In this document: piece by piece, positions 57,756-64,000 of the stretch
Layout: each line of letters begins with the position of its first letter
How positions within the stretch are numbered: the first letter of the stretch is position 1
Origin: Chloroflexota bacterium
GTDB lineage: Bacteria > Chloroflexota > Anaerolineae > Anaerolineales > Villigracilaceae
Length of the DNA: 64,000 nucleotides
NCBI GenBank assembly: GCA_016234485.1
Contig: JACRBL010000051.1
Span: 124,001 to 188,000, forward strand
Direction of reading: 5' to 3'
Translations under genes and position numbers: made by a program
Notes under the pieces: generated by a model
What the model saw: the letters and a program-made list of their open reading frames with translations, nothing else
Database searches by the model: none
What the model was told of the DNA's origin: nothing

Positions 57756-57850
57756 GGGCGACTCAAGTCGCCGCTACCGTTGCGAAGCCGACCTTCGTCG
57801 GCTGGGCGAATTAGTCCACGAAGGTGGACTTTGCAGGCGTTGATGCGATT
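57756..57850. repeat. Cluster of four small hairpins upstream of the cupin gene
   Basis: GGCGACTCAAGTCGCC, AGCCGACCTTCGTCGGCT, GTCCACGAAGGTGGAC and GGCGTTGATGCGATTTCAATCGCC are each self-complementary and lie end to end. The last overlaps the recF stop region. Confidence 0.75.
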
Positions 57851-59050
57851 TCAATCGCCATCGCCAACCACCTTTCCATTCTTCACGCGCCACACCTTTG
57901 CCTCCTCCACAAATTCGGGCGTGAACATATGCAGGTCGGTGGCGGTGAGCAAGGATTGTTCCGCCTCGCCGAGATATTTCAGCAGGTCGGCGCGGCGTTG
58001 CAAATCCAATTCGGCCATCACCTCATCGAGCAGGATCACAGGCCATTGCGTCGTGCGCTCTTTGATCCACGAGACTTCCGCGAGTTTGAGCGAAAGCAGG
58101 GCGGTGCGGATCTGTCCGCGCGAGCCGTACTCGCCGAGGTCTATCTGATTGGCGAGGAAACGCATCTCGTCGCGGTGGGGGCCGATCGTCGTCACCCCGC
58201 GCGAGATCTCCTCGGAGCGGAGTCCGCGCAAACGGTCCAGAAAGCCGCGTTCGATGTCCTTCAGCGCGATGCTCGAACGGTCGGCGGGCGCGTCTAGTTT
58301 GAGGGCAATCTTCGGTGCGGGGTCAAATGACGGTTCGTACGCGAGACGGAGGACTTCCGCGCCGTGCGTCAATTCGAGGTGGACGCGCGCGGCCTGCTTC
58401 TCCAACTCTTGCACGGCCGCGATGCGCCACTGGATGATCTGCGAGCCGAGACGGGATAACGTCTCATCCCAGACTTCGAGCTGGTCTGCCGCGCCGCCGC
58501 GTTCGTTGAGATTTTTGAGCAGGGCGTTGCGCTGTTCGAGGGCTTTGGCATAATCAGAGAGGACGCCCGCAAAAGCAGGGACGGCCTGCGCCAGCGCGAG
58601 GTTGAGATAGCGGCGGCGCTCGTCTGGCCCGCCCTCGATGATCTGCGACATTTGCGGCACGAAGACCACCGCGCTGAATTTGCCGATCGCGTCGCTAGCC
58701 TGCTTCTTCACGCCGTCGAGCAGAATCTCCTTGCGGAGACGCTGTCCATTGCCAACCCCGACCGCGTCCAGGATGAGGCGGACTTCGAGTTTGTGCGTTC
58801 GCGTCCCTCGCACATATTCGCCGATGATACGCGCCACCGCAGGGGATTTACGCGCTTCGAGAAAGTTGACCATCTGCCGATCGGCGTTGGTTTGAAAGGA
58901 TGTCAGCGCGGCGAGAAAATAAATCGCTTCGAGGACGCTGGTCTTGCCCTGCGCGTTGTCGCCCACCAACAAAACAGACCGCCGTGGAACGTCAATATCC
59001 AGGCGGGTGAAATTGCGGAAGTTGGTGAGGGAGAGGCGCTTTAAATACAC
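57851..59050 (-). CDS. recF: DNA replication/repair protein RecF
   Basis: The 399-residue SMC-like ATPase loads RecA at gaps. Walker A is GDNAQGKTS (residues 30-37), preceded by LTNFRNFTRLDI; the signature and Walker B regions are LRTALLSLKLAEV and PVILLDEVMAELD, followed by LLTATD. The start is GTG at 59050, preceded by TAATTGG/TTACG-type repeat. RecF often sits with dnaA and dnaN at the origin; here it neighbours rsmG, cupin and def instead. Confidence 0.95.
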   Translation of the reverse strand: MYLKRLSLTNFRNFTRLDIDVPRRSVLLVGDNAQGKTSVLEAIYFLAALTSFQTNADRQMVNFLEARKSPAVARIIGEYVRGTRTHKLEVRLILDAVGVGNGQRLRKEILLDGVKKQASDAIGKFSAVVFVPQMSQIIEGGPDERRRYLNLALAQAVPAFAGVLSDYAKALEQRNALLKNLNERGGAADQLEVWDETLSRLGSQIIQWRIAAVQELEKQAARVHLELTHGAEVLRLAYEPSFDPAPKIALKLDAPADRSSIALKDIERGFLDRLRGLRSEEISRGVTTIGPHRDEMRFLANQIDLGEYGSRGQIRTALLSLKLAEVSWIKERTTQWPVILLDEVMAELDLQRRADLLKYLGEAEQSLLTATDLHMFTPEFVEEAKVWRVKNGKVVGDGD

Positions 59051-59091
59051 GGTAATTGGTAAATGGTAATTGGCGTATTACGTGTTGCGTA

Positions 59092-59577
59092 TTACGTAAT
59101 TTGCAGAAGCATCTCCAACTCAATCTCATCCCGCAAAGGAATCCCATTCTCGCCGATCAATGGGATTTTGGGTTTGAGTTTGCGCGTCGCTTCCATTGCA
59201 TTGACGCGCAAGGCGCAGAGTTGAAAGCCGCGTTTTTGATAAAAGCCCAACACGCGCAAGTTGTCGTTAGTGGTCGTCAGGTGAACGCGGCGGCATTGAT
59301 TGGCCTTCGCTTCCTCGATGACCTTTTCGATTAGCGTTGTGCCGATGCCTTCGTTTTCACGGAGGCTGTCTAGCGATACGATCTCGCAATCGGTATCGGA
59401 AAACGTATACGTGATGAGGCCGATCCACTCGTTGCCGTCCAGCGCGAGGAAGCCGCTCACGTTTTCGGGATGGAAGGCTGTCTCGTGAGCCACGACAAAC
59501 TCCGCGCCCCAATGCTCGTCCCAAAACTGACGCACGCGCGGGACGTCCGCCGCGGTGAGGCGATGGATGGCGGCCAC
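59092..59577 (-). CDS. GNAT family N-acetyltransferase
   Basis: The 161-residue protein begins with GTG at 59577, overlapping the def stop by one base. The acetyl-CoA loop is SLRENEGIGTTLIEKVIEEA (Q/RxxGxG/A form ENEGIG), preceded by WIGLITYTFSDTDCEIVSL and followed by VHLTTTNDNLRVLGFYQKRGFQL. The substrate is unknown. Coupling to peptide deformylase might suggest N-terminal protein modification, but that is only context. Confidence 0.87.
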   Translation of the reverse strand: MAAIHRLTAADVPRVRQFWDEHWGAEFVVAHETAFHPENVSGFLALDGNEWIGLITYTFSDTDCEIVSLDSLRENEGIGTTLIEKVIEEAKANQCRRVHLTTTNDNLRVLGFYQKRGFQLCALRVNAMEATRKLKPKIPLIGENGIPLRDEIELEMLLQIT

Positions 59578-60101
59578 TAGACGCGGTCTTCCTTTTCTTC
59601 CTCGGTCTCGGGAAACCAGACGCGCGTCGCCAGGTCGGTGAAGACGACGCCGTTGAGGTGATCCACCTCATGCTGGAAGATGCGCGCCAGCCAGCCCGAA
59701 ACCTTGAGTTTCATCGGCTGTCCGTGACGGTTGAAGGCCTTGATCTGAATCGCCTCGTGCCGTTCCACCTCGCCGACGAGATTCGGGATGGAAAGGCAAC
59801 CTTCCACGCCCATCACCTTTTCTTCGGAGGCTTTCACGATCTCAGGGTTAATCAGCGCCCAGACTTTTTTCTTCGTCTCATCTTCGGCTTCTTCGGCCTC
59901 GTCATTCTCGTAGTATTCCACCACGATGAGGCGGTTCGATATTCCAACTTGCGGCGCGGCCAAGCCGACGCCCGGGGCGTCGCGCATGGTTTCGATCATG
60001 TCGTCTATCAGCGTTTGAAGTTTTTTGTCGAACACGGTCACGTTGCGGGCCTTGCGCCGCAAAACGGGATCGGGAAGCGTGACAATGGTACGGAGAGTCA
60101 T
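59577..60101 (-). CDS. def: Peptide deformylase
   Basis: The 174-residue metalloenzyme removes formyl groups from nascent proteins. All three motifs are present: GVGLAAPQVG, EGCLSIP and QHEVDHLNG, giving the Cys and two His metal ligands and catalytic Glu. An acidic insert (YYENDEAEEAEDETKKK) between motifs 1 and 2 is longer than usual. AGAGG lies upstream of the ATG. It is followed by the coupled GNAT gene. Confidence 0.96.
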   Translation of the reverse strand: MTLRTIVTLPDPVLRRKARNVTVFDKKLQTLIDDMIETMRDAPGVGLAAPQVGISNRLIVVEYYENDEAEEAEDETKKKVWALINPEIVKASEEKVMGVEGCLSIPNLVGEVERHEAIQIKAFNRHGQPMKLKVSGWLARIFQHEVDHLNGVVFTDLATRVWFPETEEEKEDRV

Positions 60102-60136
60102 TTCATACCTCTAGGGGGATTTATTGAGCGCCGATT

Positions 60137-61834
60137 TTACCCGCTATTCGCGTTCTTCCGCGCTTCCTCTTCGCGGCGGAATTCCTCCGCACTGCGGTGA
60201 TACGTCGCCACCCACTCGGCCATGCGCTCGCGCTCCGTCGCCGAAGCGGCCGCGTTCTTGGCGGCCGTGCGCGCCATGCGACGGCGGTCAATATCCGATT
60301 GAACGGAAGGAGGATCGTACACATCCTGAAATTCCAGTTTCGATCCGCCCACGGCGATGTATACCGTCCCGTAGTTAAAAATATTTCCCAAAAGTCCAAT
60401 GCGCTGATATTCGGTGCTGAGAATATTTTCCAGCGCGGCCGCGCGGCGTTCTTCCGAGCCGAACGGGGTTTTGTCAATATCAATGATCTGGTCGGGCGTC
60501 ACCTGGAAGATGTCGTTCTTCCAGTCCACGTATTGATAAATCCACCAAATCCAAAATGGAATCGAAACCGCCGGCATAGCCAGGATCAAAGAATCAACCG
60601 TTAGTCGGCCATTGACAATACCGATCAAAGGGTCATCAGGATTTGGATTGAATAAAAGATAGATGATGCGCGCCAACCACCCAAAGAAAAGTAACACGTT
60701 CATCACCGTCGGGAACCAAACCTGTTGCCACAACACAAAGGTATGCTTGCGATACGTCACCGTCTCGCCCTCTTCCATTCTCAAGCGGAACAGATTGAGG
60801 AAGAACATCTTGAACAGATTAACCTTTTGCTTCGCGGCAGGCGGATTCGGCAACGGCGCGCTTCGGTCAGGAATGGGCAGTCCCAGGCGTTTGCGAATGG
60901 CATCCTTCATCGCGTCTTTCTCCGCGCCCAGATTCTTCTCTTTGGCGCGTCCCCAATATTCCTCCACCAGCCGTGAAGCGTGATACGGATGATGGACATT
61001 GTTGAACGGAATCTTGCCCACGAACGTCCGCACGATTACGTTGCCATAATCCAAAATGCGCCCCACCGCGTCCGTCTCCACGCCCACCGAAAGGATCGTC
61101 CCCAGCGGCGCCTCCATGCGGCTGTCAAAAATCCCCACCACCTTCTCCATCCAGATCACGCGCTGGCTGGTCACAATGTAATAATCGTTCTCCCAGTCCA
61201 TTGCCAACCAGCCCATCCAGCCGAGAATGCCAAGGATCATCGCCGCCGCAAGGCCAAACGGCCAACCAGCGCCAATCAACAAACCCCAGAAAATCGTTCC
61301 CGCGGGAACGGCAAGGAAAAGCGTGGGGACAACCAGCCCCCGCCACAACAAAATGGGATGCTTGCGCGCCAGGAAATATACCGCCTCGTCATCGCGAATC
61401 CATTTAAAATGCAACCGCCGCCACAGCCGATGCGTCTGAATCACCACTTCAAAATTCGGCTTCACCTTGGGGGCGCGCTTCAACAACTCGGCCAGTTTCT
61501 CATGGTGTAGCGCCAGCAAAACGCAATCGCTGGTCGCGGTGATCGTCGCGGTGCGTTTGCCTTTGCTAAACAACTCCTCTTCCCCAAAAAAATCCTGTTG
61601 CACCAGGTTCGCCAAAAGTTGATTGCCCTTTTTCTGTTTGCGCGTCACCTTCACCGTGCCGCGATAAATCACATAAAACGTATCGCCCATCGTCCCCTCT
61701 TTAACAATCACATCTTCCGCTTTAAACGCTTCATCCACCAGAGCCTCTGCCACATCCTTCAGGTCGTCCTCGGTGAGCGCGCTAAACAGGTGGATTTTCT
61801 TCAAAAAAGAAATTCGTTCAGGGATACTGGTCAC
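60137..61834 (-). CDS. Cyclic-nucleotide-binding-domain protein fused to two membrane bPH2-like modules
   Basis: The 565-residue protein begins at GTG 61834. Residues about 10-130 are a CNB/Crp-like domain (LFSALTEDDLKDVAEAL, VIVKEGTMGDTFYVIYRGTV, FFGEEELFSKGKRTATITAT). Then come two copies of a membrane hairpin plus bacterial PH-like domain: spans near 175-225 followed by WENDYYIVTSQRVIWMEKVVG, and spans near 395-455 followed by WKNDIFQVTPDQIIDIDKTPFG. A charged coiled tail (RRRMARTAAKNAAASATERE) ends it. The ligand may be cAMP-like, but the phosphate-binding Arg context (KGKRTATI) is only suggestive. Confidence 0.85.
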   Translation of the reverse strand: MTSIPERISFLKKIHLFSALTEDDLKDVAEALVDEAFKAEDVIVKEGTMGDTFYVIYRGTVKVTRKQKKGNQLLANLVQQDFFGEEELFSKGKRTATITATSDCVLLALHHEKLAELLKRAPKVKPNFEVVIQTHRLWRRLHFKWIRDDEAVYFLARKHPILLWRGLVVPTLFLAVPAGTIFWGLLIGAGWPFGLAAAMILGILGWMGWLAMDWENDYYIVTSQRVIWMEKVVGIFDSRMEAPLGTILSVGVETDAVGRILDYGNVIVRTFVGKIPFNNVHHPYHASRLVEEYWGRAKEKNLGAEKDAMKDAIRKRLGLPIPDRSAPLPNPPAAKQKVNLFKMFFLNLFRLRMEEGETVTYRKHTFVLWQQVWFPTVMNVLLFFGWLARIIYLLFNPNPDDPLIGIVNGRLTVDSLILAMPAVSIPFWIWWIYQYVDWKNDIFQVTPDQIIDIDKTPFGSEERRAAALENILSTEYQRIGLLGNIFNYGTVYIAVGGSKLEFQDVYDPPSVQSDIDRRRMARTAAKNAAASATERERMAEWVATYHRSAEEFRREEEARKNANSG

Positions 61835-61840
61835 GAATCG

Positions 61841-61846
61841 ATTCTA
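61841..61846 (-). promoter_or_regulatory. -10 (TAGAAT) 6 bp before the GTG at 61834
   Basis: The spacing fits a leaderless mRNA and supports the GTG as the true start. Confidence 0.5.
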
Positions 61847-61853
61847 GCATGAA

Positions 61854-62357
61854 TCAAGTTTCACGGACGATGGAACAGCCAAACGCGGGAACCTCTGTCA
61901 CCTCGGGCGCTTCGCCTCGCAACAGCGCGTCCACCGCATCTTCCACAAACCGGCGCGTGGCCGTTTTCTGGCGGAATGTCACATCATCCACCGCGCCGCG
62001 ATAGCGGACGACTCCCGCGCGGTCGAGGACGAACGCCTCAGGCGTGACCTGCGCCGCGAACATGTCCGCAACCTCATGCTTCGCATCCACCAAGACCGTG
62101 AACGGGCCGCGCGTGTGGGACGCGTTTTCCAACGCCGACGGCGACTCGTTCGCGTTCGACGCGATCATTAACAGCGTCACATCCCCTCCCCACCGTTTCA
62201 TCGCCGCGCGCAAAGACGCGTCCGCGCGAACGACGTGCGGGCAGTCCGCGGACCAAAAGTCCACGATGACGATGCGGCCGCGGGTGTCGCTCAAACGGCA
62301 GAGACGCCCATCGAGGCCGCGCAGCTCAAAGTCAGGGGAGAGGCGATTAATGTCCAT
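61854..62357 (-). CDS. Thioredoxin-fold Redoxin-type protein with one active-site cysteine
   Basis: The ATG at 62357 (MDINRLSPDFELRGLDGRLC) is chosen because TATAAT lies 7 bp upstream; an earlier ATG at 62414 would not fit. The 167-residue protein has the AhpC/TSA-TlpA pattern IVIVDFWSADCPHVVRADASL, with SADCPH in place of CxxC, VTPEAFVLDRAGVVRYRG (cis-Pro region) and a conserved-looking tail VTEVPAFGCSIV containing another Cys. It may be a peroxiredoxin-like or regulatory protein. No signal peptide. Confidence 0.82.
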   Translation of the reverse strand: MDINRLSPDFELRGLDGRLCRLSDTRGRIVIVDFWSADCPHVVRADASLRAAMKRWGGDVTLLMIASNANESPSALENASHTRGPFTVLVDAKHEVADMFAAQVTPEAFVLDRAGVVRYRGAVDDVTFRQKTATRRFVEDAVDALLRGEAPEVTEVPAFGCSIVRET

Positions 62358-62364
62358 GAAAGGG

Positions 62365-62370
62365 ATTATA
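62365..62370 (-). promoter_or_regulatory. -10 (TATAAT) 7 bp before the 62357 ATG
   Basis: A perfect TATAAT inside the longer open frame; if used, it excludes the upstream start at 62414. Confidence 0.6.
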
Positions 62371-62424
62371 TCCTGAGGGGTGTTCATCCAGCGGTTGAAT
62401 TGCTGGGTGAACAATCCGCCGTGA

Positions 62425-62430
62425 TAAAAT
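62425..62430 (+). promoter_or_regulatory. -10 (TAAAAT) 7 bp before the 62438 ATG
   Basis: TAAAAT then CCCCCGC then ATG; no Shine-Dalgarno. It is divergent to the 62365 box. Confidence 0.55.
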
Positions 62431-62437
62431 CCCCCGC

Positions 62438-63442
62438 ATGAAAAACTGGAAATTCTGGCTGGGGCTGGTCATCAGCCTCGTTTTTATCTATTGGGCTGTG
62501 CAGGGACTGGAATGGTCGTCCTTTTGGGTGGCCGTTCAATCTGCCGAGTATGGGTGGCTGATCCCTGGCGTGGTGGTGTATCTCGTGGGGCTTTGGGCGC
62601 GGGCCTGGCGATGGCATTATCTTCTGCGCCCCATCAAGGCGATCCCCACCAACAAAATGTTTCCCATTGTGTGCATCGGCTACATGGGCAACAATATTTA
62701 TCCTGCCCGCGCAGGAGAAGTATTGCGCGCCGTGATTTTGAAACGCAAGGAAGGCGTGCCTGTTTCGGCTTCGCTGGCGACTGTTATTGTGGAACGCATC
62801 TTCGACGGGGTGGTGATGCTGGCCTTTGTATTCCTCAACCTGCCCGAACTGGCGCTCATCAACAGCGACTCGGGTTTCGTAGGCGACATCCAATCGCTGT
62901 CAATATGGGGCGCGGCCGCGTTTCTCGGCGCACTGGGGATCTTCCTGCTGGCAGCCATGTTCCCGAAGAGGACAGCGCAGATCGGGCTGTGGTTCATCGA
63001 GCATCTGACGCCAAAACGCCTGCACGAAAAAATAACCGGCGTCATGAACAAGTTTCTAGATGGCCTCGCTTCGTTGCGCTCGCCCGCCAACGTGCTGATG
63101 GTTTTCGTTACCTCTATCGTTATTTGGTTGTTTGAAACTGGCAAATACTGGTTCGTGATGCATGCCTTCGACTTTGAAGTCTCGTTCTTCGCGTTGATGT
63201 TGATGAACGGCATTGTCAATTTGGCGACAACAATCCCGTCGGCGCCGGGTTATGTGGGGACGTTCGACAAGCCCGGTATCGCCGTGCTCGAAGCCTACGG
63301 GGTGGGGACTGCCATCGCCACTGGCTACACACTCGTTCTACACATCGCCCTCTGGCTCGCGCCGACGATTTTAGGGGCATATTACATGGCACGCGAGGGC
63401 ATCAAATGGTCAGACTCCCTTCGCACTGAAACGGAAAACTAG
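62438..63442 (+). CDS. YbhN/AglD-like (LPG synthase TM region) membrane protein
   Basis: The 334-residue protein has about eight membrane spans. Family marks are GLWARAWRWHYLLRPIKAIP, MGNNIYPARAGEVLRAVIL, VSASLATVIVERIFDGVVML and TTIPSAPGYVGTFDKPGIAVLEAYGVG. Such UPF0104 proteins move lipid-linked or aminoacylated lipids across the membrane, or transfer groups to lipids; the aminoacyl-transferase half of MprF is absent. The HD-domain gene begins 2 bp after the stop, so they form an operon. Confidence 0.88.
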   Translation: MKNWKFWLGLVISLVFIYWAVQGLEWSSFWVAVQSAEYGWLIPGVVVYLVGLWARAWRWHYLLRPIKAIPTNKMFPIVCIGYMGNNIYPARAGEVLRAVILKRKEGVPVSASLATVIVERIFDGVVMLAFVFLNLPELALINSDSGFVGDIQSLSIWGAAAFLGALGIFLLAAMFPKRTAQIGLWFIEHLTPKRLHEKITGVMNKFLDGLASLRSPANVLMVFVTSIVIWLFETGKYWFVMHAFDFEVSFFALMLMNGIVNLATTIPSAPGYVGTFDKPGIAVLEAYGVGTAIATGYTLVLHIALWLAPTILGAYYMAREGIKWSDSLRTETEN

Positions 63443-63444
63443 CC

Positions 63445-64000
63445 TTGCCCACCATCGAACAAGCCCGCACCTGGTACACAGACTCCGACGCCGTCCATGA
63501 CTTTGACCACGTTCTGCGCGTCTATCGCATGGCGGAACGTCTCGCCGCAGCCGAAGGCGCGGACATGGACATCGTCCGCGTCGCGGCCCTCCTCCACGAC
63601 GCGGAGGGCGCGACGCCCGGCCACGCGTCGCGCGCCGATCATCACCACGCCTCCGCCGAATTTGCCGCGCAGGTCCTCACGTCCGAGGGCTGGGACGCGA
63701 AGCGCGTCGCGGCCGTCCAGCATTGCATCCGCGCCCATCGTTACCGCGGTACAGAGAAACCCGAATCGCTCGAAGCCAAAATCCTCTTCGACGCAGATAA
63801 ACTGGATGTGCTGGGCGCCATCGGCGCGGCGCGCGTTATCGGCTATGCCACGCTGGCAGGGACGCCGTGGTATTTCCCGCCGTCGAATCAATTTCTCGAA
63901 ACGGGCAAAGAGGTCGAGGGCGAAGCGCACAGCGCCTATCACGAGCATCTCTTCAAACTTCGCAAAGTTCGCGAGCGCATGTTCACGGTCACCGCGAAGG
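63445..64000 (+). CDS. HD-domain hydrolase, C-terminus cut by window edge
   Basis: A frame beginning at TTG 63445, 2 bp after the previous stop, stays open to the window end (185 codons). It has the HD metal ligands in order: DFDHVLRVYRMAERL (first His), ALLHDAEG (HD pair) and FDADKLDVLGAIGAAR (final Asp). This is the small YedJ/uncharacterised HD phosphohydrolase type acting on nucleotides or related phosphates. The TTG start is chosen because no ATG lies near and the DFDH region must be included. Function beyond a phosphohydrolase is unknown. Confidence 0.85.
   Translation, partial: MPTIEQARTWYTDSDAVHDFDHVLRVYRMAERLAAAEGADMDIVRVAALLHDAEGATPGHASRADHHHASAEFAAQVLTSEGWDAKRVAAVQHCIRAHRYRGTEKPESLEAKILFDADKLDVLGAIGAARVIGYATLAGTPWYFPPSNQFLETGKEVEGEAHSAYHEHLFKLRKVRERMFTVTAK

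Noticed and set aside
1-64000. tRNA, rRNA or complete transposase genes
   Set aside because: None could be recognised on either strand by eye; short or unusual tRNAs could still be missed without a computed search.

Overview
The window reads as GC-rich chromosomal DNA of a Chloroflexota bacterium, most likely class Anaerolineae. That placement rests on protein style only (low-complexity Thr-Pro linkers in NBR1-Ig-type lipoproteins, SARP-like regulators with C-terminal ATPase modules, a DegV/ureohydrolase pair, many palindromic intergenic repeats); no rRNA or tRNA gene is visible.

Layout. 1-7.4 kb (minus strand): the N-terminal part of a peptide-type ABC solute-binding lipoprotein, an intein-containing DnaE replicative polymerase and a TlpA-like redoxin. 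7.5-13.1 kb: a large polytopic membrane protein, two AT-rich small genes, a methyltransferase-glycosyltransferase fusion, a small membrane protein and an overlooked 34-residue membrane peptide. 13.2-32.9 kb (all minus): a long surface-polysaccharide locus headed by a MarR-like EPS regulator, with sugar-nucleotide enzymes (GDP-fucose synthase, PseB-type dehydratase, NeuB/PseI-type synthase, SpsF-type cytidylyltransferase, two more SDRs), a Wzm/Wzt ABC exporter, glycosyltransferases, methyltransferases, a PAPS sulfotransferase, an AAC(3)-like acetyltransferase and a DUF4910 peptidase-like protein. This suggests an exported, possibly sulfated, nonulosonate-containing glycan. 33.2-41.1 kb (plus): PhoU, membrane proteins and a locus built around a 1141-residue SARP/STAND regulator followed by a membrane protein, a small protein and a secreted metalloprotease. 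41.1-51.4 kb: two NBR1-Ig lipoproteins, a lysine 2,3-aminomutase-like enzyme, DegV, a ureohydrolase, a DUF5666 protein, a crotonase, several small unknowns and PyrD. 51.4-56.5 kb (minus): a second glycan cluster (GT39-like, two methyltransferases, GT4). 56.6-64 kb: RsmG, cupin, RecF, GNAT, peptide deformylase, a CNB/bPH2 membrane protein, a thioredoxin-fold protein, a YbhN/AglD-like flippase-type protein and the start of an HD hydrolase.

Most striking signals: (i) two promoters next to the SARP/STAND gene carry the same tandem 11-bp repeat, each ending exactly 8 bp before a -10 hexamer, which is the classical SARP operator geometry; (ii) a same-orientation array of DnaA-box-like sequences, many spaced 21 bp, abutting a perfect 17-bp inverted repeat inside the glycan locus; (iii) four 7-mers at an exact 11-bp period (PHO-box-like) between the EPS operon and phoU; (iv) repeated TANNNT-N6/7-start-codon arrangements indicating leaderless mRNAs; (v) intergenic-type repeats that have entered reading frames of glycan genes, one forming the linker of a two-enzyme fusion.

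All functional calls are from reading sequence motifs; nothing was searched or computed beyond hand reading.
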